42,696 nt of DNA from Curvibacter delicatus NBRC 14919 (GTDB taxonomy: Bacteria > Pseudomonadota > Gammaproteobacteria > Burkholderiales > Burkholderiaceae_C): positions 1 to 42,696 of the forward strand of contig NZ_BCWP01000029.1 in NCBI RefSeq assembly GCF_001592265.1, in the 5' to 3' direction. Every line of letters begins with the position of its first letter. The first letter of the stretch is position 1. This document shows, in pieces, positions 15,997-25,033 of this stretch. Position numbers and translations under genes: made by a program. Below the pieces are notes generated by a model. That model was not told where the DNA came from, ran no database searches, and worked only from the letters and a program-made list of their open reading frames with translations.

Positions 15997-17613
15997 ATGA
16001 GTGCCGTTCTAGACCATCACGATCACGCCCATGACGACCATCACCACGCCCCCACGGGCTGGCGGCGCTGGGTCTTTGCGACCAACCACAAGGACATCGG
16101 TACCCTGTACCTGCTGTTCAGCTTCACCATGCTGATGATCGGCGGCATTCTGGCGCTGCTGATCCGTGCCGAGCTGTTCCAGCCCGGTCTGCAGGTGGTG
16201 AACCCTGAGCTGTTCAACCAGCTCACCACCATGCACGGTCTGATCATGGTGTTCGGCGCCATCATGCCGGCCTTCGTCGGCTTCGCCAACTGGATGATTC
16301 CGCTGCAGATCGGCGCCTCCGACATGGCGTTTGCCCGCATGAACAACTTCAGCTTCTGGCTGTTGATTCCTGCCGGTGTCATGCTGGCCGGTTCGTTCTT
16401 CATGCCGGGTGGCGCACCCGCTGCCGGCTGGACGCTCTACGCACCGCTGACCCTGCAGATGGGCCCCTCGATGGACGCCGGCATTTTTGCCATGCACATC
16501 ATGGGTGCCAGCTCGATCATGGGTTCGATCAACATCATCGTGACCATCCTGAACATGCGCGCGCCCGGCATGACGCTGATGAAGATGCCGATGTTCTGCT
16601 GGACCTGGCTGATCACCGCCTACCTGCTGATCGCCGTGATGCCGGTGCTGGCTGGCGCCATCACCATGACGCTGACGGACCGCCATTTCGGCACCAGCTT
16701 CTTCAACCCCGCCGGTGGCGGTGACCCGGTGATGTACCAGCACATCTTCTGGTTCTTCGGCCACCCCGAGGTGTACATCATGATCTTGCCGGCCTTCGGC
16801 ATCATCAGCCAGATCGTGCCGGCTTTTGCCCGCAAGAAGCTGTTCGGCTACGCCTCCATGGTGTACGCCACGTCTTCGATCGCCATCCTGTCCTTCATCG
16901 TGTGGGCTCACCACATGTTCACCACCGGCATGCCGGTGACGGGCCAGCTCTTCTTCATGTACGCCACCATGTTGATTGCGGTGCCGACGGCCGTGAAGAT
17001 CTTCAACTGGCTGGCCACCATGTGGCGCGGTTCGATGACGTTTGAAACCCCGATGCTGTTTGCCATCGGCTTCATCTTCGTGTTCACCATGGGCGGCTTC
17101 ACCGGCCTGATCCCGGCCGTGGCCCCGATCGACATCCAGATCCAGGACACCTACTACATCGTGGCCCACTTCCACTACGTGCTGGTGGCGGGTTCGCTGT
17201 TCACCCTGTTCGCCGGTTTCTACTACTGGAGCCCGAAGTGGACCGGTGTCATGTACAACGAGACGCGCGGCAAGATCCACTTCTGGTGGTCGCTGATTTC
17301 GTTCAACATCACTTTCTTCCCGATGCACTTCCTGGGTCTGGCCGGCATGCCGCGTCGTTATGCCGACTACCCGATGCAGTTCGCTGACTTCAACGCCATT
17401 GCCTCCGTGGGCGCCTTCGGCTTCGGTCTGGCCCAGGTCTACTTCTTCCTGTTCGTCGTGGTTCCGACCATGCGCGGCAAGGGCGAGAAGGCTGCCCAGA
17501 AGCCGTGGGAAGCCGCTGAAGGCCTCGAGTGGGAAGTGCCGTCGCCGGCACCGTTCCACACCTTCGAGAATCCCCCGAAGCTGGATGCCACGGCAACCCG
17601 CGTGATCGGCTGA
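15997..17613 (+). CDS. ctaD: Cytochrome c oxidase subunit I
   Basis: This 538-residue heme-copper catalytic subunit has 12 helices. Visible ligands are His80 (TMHGLIMVF, heme a), His256 with Tyr260 (GHPEVYI, CuB and the cross-linked Tyr), His305-His306 (CuB), His391 (heme a3) and His393 (heme a). Lys334 (AVKIFNW) and the Glu in GHPEVY mark an A1-type oxidase with K and D proton channels. The first 16 residues are His- and Asp-rich. AAGGAAATCAGG precedes the ATG. Confidence 0.97.
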   Translation: MSAVLDHHDHAHDDHHHAPTGWRRWVFATNHKDIGTLYLLFSFTMLMIGGILALLIRAELFQPGLQVVNPELFNQLTTMHGLIMVFGAIMPAFVGFANWMIPLQIGASDMAFARMNNFSFWLLIPAGVMLAGSFFMPGGAPAAGWTLYAPLTLQMGPSMDAGIFAMHIMGASSIMGSINIIVTILNMRAPGMTLMKMPMFCWTWLITAYLLIAVMPVLAGAITMTLTDRHFGTSFFNPAGGGDPVMYQHIFWFFGHPEVYIMILPAFGIISQIVPAFARKKLFGYASMVYATSSIAILSFIVWAHHMFTTGMPVTGQLFFMYATMLIAVPTAVKIFNWLATMWRGSMTFETPMLFAIGFIFVFTMGGFTGLIPAVAPIDIQIQDTYYIVAHFHYVLVAGSLFTLFAGFYYWSPKWTGVMYNETRGKIHFWWSLISFNITFFPMHFLGLAGMPRRYADYPMQFADFNAIASVGAFGFGLAQVYFFLFVVVPTMRGKGEKAAQKPWEAAEGLEWEVPSPAPFHTFENPPKLDATATRVIG

Positions 17614-17637
17614 TCGAAATCGTCTGGAGGCCAAGCC

Positions 17638-17751
17638 ATGAAGTCGCAAGAGCAAAAGAAAGCCAATGTCCGGATGGCACTGATTCTGCTGTCGGTGGTG
17701 CTGGTGTTCTTCTTCGGTTTCATGGCCAAGATGGTCCTGCTCGGCAAGTAA
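17638..17751 (+). CDS. Small cytochrome oxidase assembly-type membrane protein (37 aa)
   Basis: This short gene encodes a basic N-terminus (MKSQEQKKANVRM) and one transmembrane helix (ALILLSVVLVFFFGFMAKMV). GGAGG lies 6 nt before the ATG, and the stop is 9 bp from ctaG. Small single-helix proteins at this place between ctaD and ctaG are annotated in other betaproteobacteria as cytochrome oxidase small assembly proteins. A role with CtaG in CuB delivery is inferred from that placement. Its size makes it easy to miss. Confidence 0.85.
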   Translation: MKSQEQKKANVRMALILLSVVLVFFFGFMAKMVLLGK

Positions 17752-17760
17752 GCAGCCAAC

Positions 17761-18369
17761 ATGAGCTTGCGGACCGAAAACGTCAAGATGGTGGGCAAGC
17801 TGGTCGTGGTTGCGGCCGGCATGTTCGGCTTCGGCTACGCGCTGGTCCCGATCTACAAGCATCTCTGCGAGGCTTTGGGCATCAACATCCTGGCGCTCGG
17901 CGAGCGTGACATCCGCGGTGGCCGGGCCAGCTTGCCGGCGAACACCCAGGTCGACATGAGCCGTACCATCACGGTGGAGTTCGATGCCAATGCGCGCGGG
18001 CCCTGGAGTTTCCGGCCGGCCAAGCGTTCGCTTCAGGTGCACCCTGGCGAGTTGGCGACGGTGATGTACGAATTCCAGAACGTGCAGGACCGCCGCATGT
18101 CGGCGCAGGCCATCCCGAGTTATGCGCCGCGGCAGGCCTCGGCCCACTTCAACAAGCTGGAGTGCTTCTGCTTCAACGAGTACACGCTGGAGCCGGGTGA
18201 GAAGAAGGAATGGCCGGTTGCGTTTGTGATCGATCCCAAGCTGTCGAAGGACGTGACGACTATCACCCTGTCCTATACCTTCTTTGAAGTGGGCAGCAAG
18301 ACGCCGCCCGCACCCGGATCGACCTCTGGCAAGACCGTGGCCCGTCTGTCCTCTGGAGTGGGGGCATGA
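17761..18369 (+). CDS. ctaG: Cytochrome c oxidase assembly protein CtaG/Cox11
   Basis: This 202-residue membrane-anchored copper chaperone inserts CuB into subunit I. One N-terminal helix (about 10-30) precedes a periplasmic immunoglobulin-like domain with the Cox11 copper motif CFCF (Cys135 and Cys137, in KLECFCFNEYTLEPGE). The conserved tether cysteine Cys36 and the SYTFF end block are also present. Its stop overlaps the next start as ATGA, so the DUF2970 gene is coupled to it. Confidence 0.96.
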   Translation: MSLRTENVKMVGKLVVVAAGMFGFGYALVPIYKHLCEALGINILALGERDIRGGRASLPANTQVDMSRTITVEFDANARGPWSFRPAKRSLQVHPGELATVMYEFQNVQDRRMSAQAIPSYAPRQASAHFNKLECFCFNEYTLEPGEKKEWPVAFVIDPKLSKDVTTITLSYTFFEVGSKTPPAPGSTSGKTVARLSSGVGA

Positions 18370-18587
18370 GCCACACACCCTCTGGCAAGAAGACCATGCC
18401 CAAGGGCTCGTTCTGGCACACAGTCAAGGCCGTGGCCTGGTCGTTTATTGGTGTTCGCAAGAACAGCAGCTTTCAGGAAGACATCGGCCGCCTGAACCCT
18501 TTCCACATCATCGTGGTGGGGATTGCTGGCGCTTTGATTTTTGTAGTGAGTTTGATTGCATTGGTGAACTGGATCGTGGCCAAGTAA
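18366..18587 (+). CDS. DUF2970 small membrane protein
   Basis: This is a 73-residue protein with one C-terminal helix (IIVVGIAGALIFVVSLIALV). The DUF2970 core reads SFWHTVKAVAWSFIGVRKNSSFQED. This family is found in the same slot between ctaG and ctaE in many betaproteobacteria, which suggests a part in oxidase assembly or stability, but no function is established. The ATGA overlap with ctaG fixes the start. Confidence 0.85.
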   Translation: MSHTPSGKKTMPKGSFWHTVKAVAWSFIGVRKNSSFQEDIGRLNPFHIIVVGIAGALIFVVSLIALVNWIVAK

Positions 18588-18640
18588 GCCGCGACCGTTG
18601 ACCCGAGACATTGAAGAGAACCGGAAGGAATGGAGCAAAA

Positions 18641-19522
18641 ATGAGTTCGACAACACACGGCGGCACCCCGTACTACTTCGTGCCCGGCCCCTCACGCCAT
18701 CCCGTCATGGCTGCGATCGGCCTGTTCTTCGTCATCCTGGGCGCCGGTCAATGGGTCAATGGCGCCGAATGGGGCAAGTACTCCCTGTTCGCCGGCATGG
18801 CCTGGTGGCTGGTGGTGCTTTACCAGTGGTTCCGTGATGCCGTGTCCGAGAGCGAAGGCGGTCAGTACGGTCACAAGATCGACCTGTCGTACCGCTGGAG
18901 CATGACCTGGTTCATCTTCTCCGAAGTCATGTTCTTCGGTGCCTTCTTCACCGCTCTGTGGTGGGCACGTGCCCATTCGGTGCCGGCACTGGGCAGCCTG
19001 GACAACGCCTTGCTCTGGCCCGACTTCAAGGCAGTCTGGCCGAGTGTGGCTGCTGGCGTGACGGCTTCGCCGGCCGGCATCATCGAGCCCTTCCAGACCA
19101 TGGGCCCGTTCTGGCTGCCGACCATCAACACCGCCCTGCTGCTGAGCTCCGGCGTGACGCTCACGATCGCCCACCACGCCCTGCGTGATGGCAACCGCAG
19201 CAAGACCATCGGCTTCATGTGGATCACCGTGCTGCTGGGCATCACCTTCCTGTTCGTGCAGGGGTATGAGTACGCACACGCCTACAGCGAGCTGAACCTC
19301 AAGCTGACCTCCGGCATCTACGGCTCGACTTTCTTCATGCTGACCGGTTTCCACGGTTTCCACGTGCTGGTCGGTATGCTGATGCTGTTGTTCATCACCC
19401 TGCGTCTGCAAAAAGGCCACTTCACCGCTGAGCGCCATTTCGGCTTCGAAGGTGCAGCCTGGTACTGGCACTTCGTGGACGTGGTGTGGCTGGGCCTGTA
19501 CATCCTCGTCTATTGGATGTAA
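18641..19522 (+). CDS. ctaE: Cytochrome c oxidase subunit III
   Basis: This 293-residue seven-helix core subunit has HKIDLSYRWSMTWFIFSEVM, FWLPTINTALLLSSGVTLTI, a YGSTFFMLTGFHGFHVLVG block and the terminal AAWYWHFVDVVWLGLYILVY. These are subunit III hallmarks, including the conserved Glu and His of the FHGFH region. ATG 18641 with GGAG upstream was chosen over an in-frame TTG 30 nt earlier, since the shorter start gives the normal MSSTTHGGTPYYFVP N-terminus. It is followed by a repeat and a strong terminator that end the operon. Confidence 0.95.
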   Translation: MSSTTHGGTPYYFVPGPSRHPVMAAIGLFFVILGAGQWVNGAEWGKYSLFAGMAWWLVVLYQWFRDAVSESEGGQYGHKIDLSYRWSMTWFIFSEVMFFGAFFTALWWARAHSVPALGSLDNALLWPDFKAVWPSVAAGVTASPAGIIEPFQTMGPFWLPTINTALLLSSGVTLTIAHHALRDGNRSKTIGFMWITVLLGITFLFVQGYEYAHAYSELNLKLTSGIYGSTFFMLTGFHGFHVLVGMLMLLFITLRLQKGHFTAERHFGFEGAAWYWHFVDVVWLGLYILVYWM

Positions 19523-19544
19523 GGGGCTACTGCGCGGGCGCATT

Positions 19545-19620
19545 GCGTCGTTGGGCGGTGCTCGGAATCCTCACGTACCCCAAGGTACGTTCCGGTTCCT
19601 GCGCTCCGTCCGCCTAGCAC
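19545..19620. repeat. Palindromic dispersed repeat, copy 2
   Basis: After ctaE lies a second copy of the repeat found behind the ParA gene. The first 28 bp of the core (19551-19578) are identical, and the GTTCC-rich second arm to CCGCC (19615) differs in only a few bases. The hairpin loop differs (CCCAAG versus CTGA between the CACGTAC and GTACG arms), so the stem is conserved while the loop drifts. The outer GAACTTGCGAA arms of copy 1 are absent. It precedes the terminator by about 40 bp. Confidence 0.7.
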
Positions 19621-19656
19621 TGCATCCCGCTCGCTACGCCCAGGTGGTGTGGCAAT

Positions 19657-19691
19657 AAAAACAAAAGCCGCATGAAGCGGCTTTTGTTTTT
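19657..19691. terminator. Bidirectional intrinsic terminator
   Basis: A perfect 15-bp stem, A5-C-A4-GCCGC, loops through ATGAA to GCGGC-T4-G-T5. Read on the plus strand it ends in a T run after the GC-rich core and would end the cox transcript. Read on the minus strand it also ends in T residues and would terminate the small DUF2909 gene. It is the clearest intrinsic terminator in the window. Confidence 0.92.
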
Positions 19692-19702
19692 GTTTGAGAT
19701 GG

Positions 19703-19924
19703 TTATTTCCCGGCAGGAATGCCGGTGGGTTGGATATAGCCGAGCTTCCAGGCGATCAGGATGCAGAGGAAGATCAGGATCGAGAAGCCGACTCTAAAAG
19801 CAAGGGCGCGGGCCATGTTGTTGCTTTTGGGCTTGCCATCGCGGCCGTCCTTCATCATGAAGAACAGGGCAGAACCCAGGCTGGCGATGATGGCCAGGAA
19901 GGCAAGGGCAATCAGGTATTTCAT
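19703..19924 (-). CDS. DUF2909 twin-transmembrane small protein
   Basis: This 73-residue protein has two membrane helices (about 3-22 and 42-62) joined by a basic loop (MMKDGRDGKPKSNNMARALAF, shown in part). This fits the DUF2909/twin transmembrane family often found near SURF1 in betaproteobacteria. It is divergent from SURF1 with 27 bp between starts and ends at the shared terminator. No function is known; an oxidase-related role is guessed from the neighbourhood. Confidence 0.8.
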   Translation of the reverse strand: MKYLIALAFLAIIASLGSALFFMMKDGRDGKPKSNNMARALAFRVGFSILIFLCILIAWKLGYIQPTGIPAGK

Positions 19925-19951
19925 GAGCGAGATTATCGCGTGACTGCACGT

Positions 19952-20674
19952 ATGAATGAGCGCATCCGGTTCTGGTTGATCACATTGCTGGCGCTGCTGG
20001 CGGTTGCCACCACGGCTGCGCTCGGGCGCTGGCAGCTGTCCCGGGCCGCGGCCAAGGAGGCCTTACAGGCGAGCATGGAGGCACGCTTGGCAGAGCCTGT
20101 GCTGGATGGCGCCACCTTGCGCGGTGAGGTGACGACGGACGCGCTGCTGCATCGCCGCATGGTGGCGCGTGGGCAATGGCTGGCCGAGCGGACGGTGTTC
20201 CTGGACAACCGCCAGATGAACGGGCGGGTCGGTTTCTTTGTGGTCACACCGCTGCGCCTCGAGGGCAGCGATGTTGCCGTGCTGGTGCAGCGCGGCTGGG
20301 TGCCGCGCAACTTCGAGGACCGCAGCCGCGTTCCCGCGGTCGAAACACCCGCCGGGCTGGTCACCGTGACGGGGCGGATTGTCCCGCCGCCGGGCAAGCT
20401 CTATGAGCTGGGGGCAGCCGAGGTGGGGCCGATCCGGCAGAATCTCGATCTGGCGCAGTTCAGGGTTGAGACGGGATTGCCGCTGGTGGCCGTGTCGATC
20501 CAGCAGACCGATGCCGCCACCGACGGACTGGCGCGCGACTGGCCGCCCGGCAATACCGGCGTCGACAAACACTACGGCTACGCTTTTCAATGGTTTGGGC
20601 TCTGTGCCCTGATTGCAGTACTTTATGTCTGGTTCCAAATTGTCAGAAGATTCTTCCAACGCAAAAACGTCTGA
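19952..20674 (+). CDS. SURF1-family cytochrome oxidase biogenesis protein
   Basis: This 240-residue protein has helices at both ends (FWLITLLALLAVATTAALG and YAFQWFGLCALIAVLYVWF) and the SURF1 domain between. Diagnostic strings are LGRWQLSRAAAKEAL, FLDNRQMNGRVGFFVVTPL, VQRGWVPRNFEDRS, and the ending HYGYAFQWF. SURF1 helps insert heme a into subunit I. GTG 19940 is an alternative start. Its last 50 nt overlap the next gene, so the two are probably translated in a coupled way. Confidence 0.93.
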   Translation: MNERIRFWLITLLALLAVATTAALGRWQLSRAAAKEALQASMEARLAEPVLDGATLRGEVTTDALLHRRMVARGQWLAERTVFLDNRQMNGRVGFFVVTPLRLEGSDVAVLVQRGWVPRNFEDRSRVPAVETPAGLVTVTGRIVPPPGKLYELGAAEVGPIRQNLDLAQFRVETGLPLVAVSIQQTDAATDGLARDWPPGNTGVDKHYGYAFQWFGLCALIAVLYVWFQIVRRFFQRKNV

Positions 20675-21350
20675 TGCGGGTGGCGATCACCCGCTGGGGC
20701 TGACCGTGTATTCCCTGCCCGAGCCAGGGCAGGCCATGGCGGAGGAGGCACGGCGTACCCGCCTTGGCCGCTGGAAGATGATCGCCGTGATGCTGGTGTG
20801 TGCCGCACCCGTGGTGGCCTCCTACTTCACCTACTACGTGATCCGGCCGGAGGGGCGGCGCAATTTTGGTGAACTGATCGACCCGCAGCGGCCGCTGCCC
20901 GAGCAGGCCGGCGCAGGTCTGGATGGCAAGACGGTCAATCTGGCCGAGCTCAAGGGGCAGTGGCTGCTGCTGAGCGTGGGGGGCGGCAATTGCCAGGCGG
21001 CTTGCGTGCAGCAACTCTACCTGCAGCGCCAGCTGCGCGAAGGGCTGGGCAAGGACAAGGACCGTATTGACCGGGTCTGGCTCGTCAACGATGCGCAGCC
21101 CGTGGCGCCGGAGCTGCTGCCCGGCCTGAAGGAGGCCACAGTGCTGCGCGTGCCGCCGGATGTGCTGGATCGCTGGCTGACACCGGCGGCGGGGCATGCC
21201 ATCACCGAGCATTTGTACCTTGTTGACCCGCTGGGCAACCTGATGATGCGTTTTCCGGCCAACCTGGACGTGGCCACCGCGGCCCAGGCCAAACGCGACC
21301 TGGAGCGCCTGATGCGTGCCTCCAATTCGTGGGATCAGGCCGGAAGGTAA
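20625..21350 (+). CDS. Membrane-anchored Sco/thioredoxin-like protein of the cox locus
   Basis: This 241-residue protein has one helix (about 51-72, MIAVMLVCAAPVVASYFTYY) and a periplasmic part that looks like a reduced Sco/thioredoxin fold. It reads VNLAELKGQWLLLSVGGGNC, then NCQAAC (Cys-x3-Cys, as in Sco), and later HAITEHLYLVDPLGNLMMRF. Sco copper ligands would be the two Cys plus a distal His. The ATG used overlaps SURF1 by 50 nt; ATG 20736 avoids the overlap but loses the N-terminal 37 residues. A copper or thiol role in CuA assembly is inferred. The family usually has no name. Confidence 0.8.
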   Translation: MSGSKLSEDSSNAKTSDAGGDHPLGLTVYSLPEPGQAMAEEARRTRLGRWKMIAVMLVCAAPVVASYFTYYVIRPEGRRNFGELIDPQRPLPEQAGAGLDGKTVNLAELKGQWLLLSVGGGNCQAACVQQLYLQRQLREGLGKDKDRIDRVWLVNDAQPVAPELLPGLKEATVLRVPPDVLDRWLTPAAGHAITEHLYLVDPLGNLMMRFPANLDVATAAQAKRDLERLMRASNSWDQAGR

Positions 21351-21356
21351 ACCCGC

Positions 21357-22517
21357 ATGAACGCCGCAGCGCTTTACGATCTGTCGCCCGTCATCTGGCT
21401 CATGCTGACGGGTGTGGTGCTGGCCCTCGGGCCGCTGGCCTGGGTCTGGCTGCGCAACCGGCAGGCCACGCGGGCAAGCCGCTTGCAGGCCTTGACGGTG
21501 CTGACCTTGTTCCTGACCTTCGATCTGGTCCTGTTCGGCGCCTTCACGCGTCTGACGGATTCCGGCCTCGGCTGCCCGGACTGGCCGGGTTGTTATGGCA
21601 ATGCCAGCCCGGTGGGGGCGCATGCCGAGATCTCGGCAGCACAGCAGGCCATGCCCACCGGCCCGGTGACGCACGGCAAAGCCTGGGTCGAGATGATCCA
21701 CCGCTATCTCGCCACCACCGTCGGTGTGCTGATTCTGGTGCTGGCCGTCGTGAGCTGGCTCGACCGTCGCCGCCAGGACCGGCGCACAGGCATCAGTCCA
21801 TGGTGGCCCACGCTGACTCTGCTCTGGGTGTGTGTCCAGGGTGCGTTCGGGGCACTCACGGTCACCATGAAATTGTTTCCTGCCATCGTCACCTTGCACC
21901 TGCTCGGGGGCCTGCTGTTGCTGGCACTGCTGTGCGTCCAGGCCGTGCGTTATGCGCAAAGGCACAACGCCTCCAGCGTTGTGGCCGTGAGTCCGGTGCT
22001 GCGCCGCCTGCTGGGGCTGGGCCTGGTCCTGTTATGGCTGCAGGTGGCGCTGGGGGGCTGGGTCAGCACCAACTACGCTGTGCTGGCGTGCACCGAATTC
22101 CCGGCCTGCCAGGCCAACTGGTGGCCCGAGATGAATTTCGCACAAGGTTTCGAGCTGTGGCGTGAACTGGGCCTGACCGGCGACGGCCAGCACATCAGTT
22201 TCGCCGCGCTCACGGCCATCCACTACGTGCACCGGCTCATGGCTTACCTTGTCATTGCCGTGCTGGCCATATTGGCATGGCGCCTGCGTGCCGAGCCGGC
22301 CCTGCGTCGGCCAGCGAACTGGCTGGCCACCTTGCTGCTGCTGCAGTTCCTGACCGGTTTGAGCAATGTGGTGCTGGACTGGCCGTTGCTGGCGGCCGTC
22401 TTGCACACCGGCGGCGCAGCCGCCCTGGTGGTGGTGTTGACCTGGAGTCTGGCGACCACGCGTTCTTCCCGTCAGGCTGCTGCCGCTTCCCCTTCTGTTT
22501 CGAGTATCGCTGCATGA
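21357..22517 (+). CDS. ctaA: Heme A synthase (COX15/CtaA)
   Basis: This 386-residue eight-helix enzyme oxidises the C8 methyl of heme O to the formyl group of heme A. It shows [20 protein letters not shown] (start block with a conserved Cys pair), then [42 protein letters not shown] and [13 protein letters not shown]; the four His blocks hold the heme ligands. It starts 6 nt after the Sco-like gene and overlaps ctaB by ATGA. Confidence 0.95.
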   Translation: MNAAALYDLSPVIWLMLTGVVLALGPLAWVWLRNRQATRASRLQALTVLTLFLTFDLVLFGAFTRLTDSGLGCPDWPGCYGNASPVGAHAEISAAQQAMPTGPVTHGKAWVEMIHRYLATTVGVLILVLAVVSWLDRRRQDRRTGISPWWPTLTLLWVCVQGAFGALTVTMKLFPAIVTLHLLGGLLLLALLCVQAVRYAQRHNASSVVAVSPVLRRLLGLGLVLLWLQVALGGWVSTNYAVLACTEFPACQANWWPEMNFAQGFELWRELGLTGDGQHISFAALTAIHYVHRLMAYLVIAVLAILAWRLRAEPALRRPANWLATLLLLQFLTGLSNVVLDWPLLAAVLHTGGAAALVVVLTWSLATTRSSRQAAAASPSVSSIAA

Positions 22518-23410
22518 GCGCCCAATCCCTTTCCCCCCGATCTTCCGTGTTCAGCCAGTTCTATGCGCTGACCAAACCGCGCGTGGTGCAGCTCATCGTG
22601 TTCTGTGCCCTGATCGGCATGGTGCTGGCGGTACCTGGCCTGCCGGGCTGGGCCGAGTTGCGCCTGATGCTGATCGGCAGCGTGGGCATCTGGCTGGTGG
22701 CAGGGGCTGCTGCGGCCTTCAACTGCATCGTGGAAAAAGGCATCGATGCCAAGATGAAACGTACCGCCTGGCGGCCGACCGCCAAAGGCGAGTTGAGCGA
22801 TGTGCAGACCCTGCTGTTCTCTGCCGTGTTGTGTGCCGCCGGCTCCGCGCTGCTGTACGTCTGGGTCAACCCGCTGACGATGTGGCTGACCTTTGCCACC
22901 TTCGTCGGCTACGCGGTGATCTACACCGTCATCCTCAAGCCGCTGACGCCGCAGAACATCGTGATCGGCGGTGCCTCAGGCGCCATGCCACCGGTGCTGG
23001 GCTGGTCCACCATGACGGGTGATGTCGGACCGGAAGCGCTGATTCTTTTCCTCATCATCTTCCTGTGGACACCGCCGCACTTCTGGGCACTGGCACTGTA
23101 CCGTGTGGAGGACTATCGCAAGTCCGGCCTGCCCATGCTGCCGGTGACGCATGGCAACGCGTTCACGCGCCTGCAGATCCTGCTCTATACGCTGATCCTG
23201 TTTGCCGCCTGCCTGATGCCCTTTGTCTACCGCATGAGCTCCTGGATCTACTTGGCAGCGGCCGTCGTGCTGAACATTGGTTTCTTCTTTTATGCTTTCA
23301 AGCTGTGGCGCCACTACTCGGACGAGCTGGCACGCAAGACCTTCCGCTTTTCACTCATCCACTTGAGCGTGCTGTTCGCGGCACTGCTGCTGGACCATTA
23401 CCTGCTGTGA
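22514..23410 (+). CDS. ctaB: Protoheme IX farnesyltransferase
   Basis: This 298-residue UbiA-type prenyltransferase makes heme O from heme B and farnesyl diphosphate, feeding CtaA. Motifs seen are [18 protein letters not shown], the Asp-rich first site [39 protein letters not shown] and the second site [15 protein letters not shown]. The ATG is set by the 4-nt overlap with ctaA. The length is normal. Confidence 0.96.
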   Translation: MSAQSLSPRSSVFSQFYALTKPRVVQLIVFCALIGMVLAVPGLPGWAELRLMLIGSVGIWLVAGAAAAFNCIVEKGIDAKMKRTAWRPTAKGELSDVQTLLFSAVLCAAGSALLYVWVNPLTMWLTFATFVGYAVIYTVILKPLTPQNIVIGGASGAMPPVLGWSTMTGDVGPEALILFLIIFLWTPPHFWALALYRVEDYRKSGLPMLPVTHGNAFTRLQILLYTLILFAACLMPFVYRMSSWIYLAAAVVLNIGFFFYAFKLWRHYSDELARKTFRFSLIHLSVLFAALLLDHYLL

Positions 23411-23415
23411 GCACC

Positions 23416-24027
23416 ATGAGCAAACGAAATACTCTTAAATTGATAGCGTCTGGCGCTGTATTGACGGGGGCTCTCGGCTTATTGAGTGCGTGCTCCGACA
23501 ACAAGCCGCAATTTTCTGCAATCGACGTGACCGGCGCCGACTATGCCAAGGACTTCCAACTGACCGACCACAACGGCCAGCCGCGCAGCCTGCAGGACTT
23601 CCGCGGCAAGATCGTGGTGCTGTTCTTTGGCTACACCCAGTGCCCGGACGTCTGCCCGACCTCCATGACCGAACTGGCGGAAGTCAAGAAGCTGCTGGGC
23701 GCCGATGGCGAGAAGCTGCAAGGCCTGTTCGTCACGGTGGACCCGGCGCGTGACACGCCCGACATGCTGAAGGCCTACATGGCCAACTTCGACCCGACCT
23801 TCCTCGCACTCTACGCGGCCTCACCCGAGAAGCTGGCTGCATTGGCCAAGGACTTCAAGGTCTATTACAAGAAGGTCGAAGGCAAGACGCCGACCAGCTA
23901 CACCATGGACCATTCAGCGGGCAGCTACATCTACGATACGCAAGGCCGGCTGCGGCTGTACACGCGTTATGGCAGCGGGGCGCCGGCCATGGCGTCCGAC
24001 ATCAAGCTTCTGCTGCAGCAGAAGTAA
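23416..24027 (+). CDS. SCO1/SenC copper chaperone lipoprotein
   Basis: This 203-residue Sco protein builds the CuA site of subunit II. A lipoprotein signal ends at LLSAC (Cys26). The thioredoxin-like domain has the copper pair Cys76 and Cys80 (GYTQCPDVCP) and the third ligand His166 (TMDHSAGSY). It starts 5 nt after ctaB and closes the assembly gene string. Its signal peptide region contains an AT-rich stretch (about 23428-23462) that resembles short dispersed repeats of Comamonadaceae, so part of the signal peptide may derive from one. Confidence 0.94.
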   Translation: MSKRNTLKLIASGAVLTGALGLLSACSDNKPQFSAIDVTGADYAKDFQLTDHNGQPRSLQDFRGKIVVLFFGYTQCPDVCPTSMTELAEVKKLLGADGEKLQGLFVTVDPARDTPDMLKAYMANFDPTFLALYAASPEKLAALAKDFKVYYKKVEGKTPTSYTMDHSAGSYIYDTQGRLRLYTRYGSGAPAMASDIKLLLQQK

Positions 24028-24060
24028 CGTACCGTTTTCTGCCTGGGGGTCGCCAGATCG

Positions 24061-25002
24061 TCAGGCGTATTCTGCCAACGCGGCCTTCATCTTCTTCATG
24101 GCGGCCACTTCGATCTGGCGGATGCGCTCGGCACTCACACCGTACTCGGCGGCCAGTTCGTGCAGCGTCATGCCGCCCGAGTTGTCGTCGTTGACCTTGA
24201 GCCAGCGCTCCTCCACGATGCGGCGGCTGCGCGGGTCCAGTACGTCCAGCGCAGCGGCGATGCCGTCGCTGGCCAGCACGTCGCGCTGGTGCGCTTCGAT
24301 CATGGCGGTTGGCTCGTGGCTGGCATCGGCCAGGTAGGCGATCGGGCCAAAAGCTTCCTCGCCGTCATCGGCCGGACCGGGGTCGAGCATGACGTCACCA
24401 CCCGACAGGCGGGTTTCCATCTCTATGACTTCCTCGCGCTTGACGTTCAGCTCGCGCGCCATCAGGTCGATCTCGTACTCGCTCAGGGTCTCGCGGTGGG
24501 TGGCCGCATCGGCTGCTGCCGCGTCGGCCTTGTAACCCTGCTTCTTGGAGCGCAGATTGAAGAACAGCTTGCGCTGGGCCTTGGTCGTCGCGACCTTGAC
24601 CATGCGCCAGTTCTTCAGGATGTACTCGTGGATCTCGGCCTTGATCCAGTGCAGCGCGTAGCTCACCAGACGCACGCCCTGGTCGGGGTCGAAGCGCTTG
24701 ACGGCCTTCATCAGGCCGATGTTGCCTTCCTGGATCAGGTCGCCGTGTGGCAGACCGTAGCCCAGGTACTGGCGTGACACCGACACCACCAGACGCAAGT
24801 GAGAGAGCACCAACTTACCGGCAGCCTCAATGTCTCCGCTGTCGCGGAATTTGCGGGCAAACTCCTGCTCTTCCTCTTGGGTGAGCATGGGCAGGCGGTT
24901 GGCGGCCGTGATGTAGGCATCCAGGTTGCCCAGCGATGGCACGAGTGCCCACGGGTTGGCCACCGTCAGTGCGGAAGCGGAAACTCCAGTTTGAGTGGTC
25001 AT
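24061..25002 (-). CDS. rpoH: Heat-shock sigma factor RpoH
   Basis: This 313-residue sigma-32 has region 2 (HLRLVVSVSRQYLGYGLPHG, DLIQEGNIGLMKAVKRFDPD, YALHWIKAEIHEYIL) and the RpoH box at QRKLFFNLR. Region 4 ends in LHELAAEYGVSAERIRQIEV. I chose the ATG with AAGGAG 7 nt upstream; 14 more codons are open before it but lack conserved sequence. It is convergent with sco. A perfect CIRCE element sits 32 bp before the start, so control by HrcA is likely in addition to sigma-32 level control. Confidence 0.96.
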   Translation of the reverse strand: MTTQTGVSASALTVANPWALVPSLGNLDAYITAANRLPMLTQEEEQEFARKFRDSGDIEAAGKLVLSHLRLVVSVSRQYLGYGLPHGDLIQEGNIGLMKAVKRFDPDQGVRLVSYALHWIKAEIHEYILKNWRMVKVATTKAQRKLFFNLRSKKQGYKADAAAADAATHRETLSEYEIDLMARELNVKREEVIEMETRLSGGDVMLDPGPADDGEEAFGPIAYLADASHEPTAMIEAHQRDVLASDGIAAALDVLDPRSRRIVEERWLKVNDDNSGGMTLHELAAEYGVSAERIRQIEVAAMKKMKAALAEYA

Positions 25003-25033
25003 TCCAGAACTCCTTGTCGTCATATTTCTAATA

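Noticed and set aside
16009-18378. 789-codon minus-strand frame opposite ctaD and ctaG
   Set aside because: Same antisense artefact; no domain and extreme His/Asp content.
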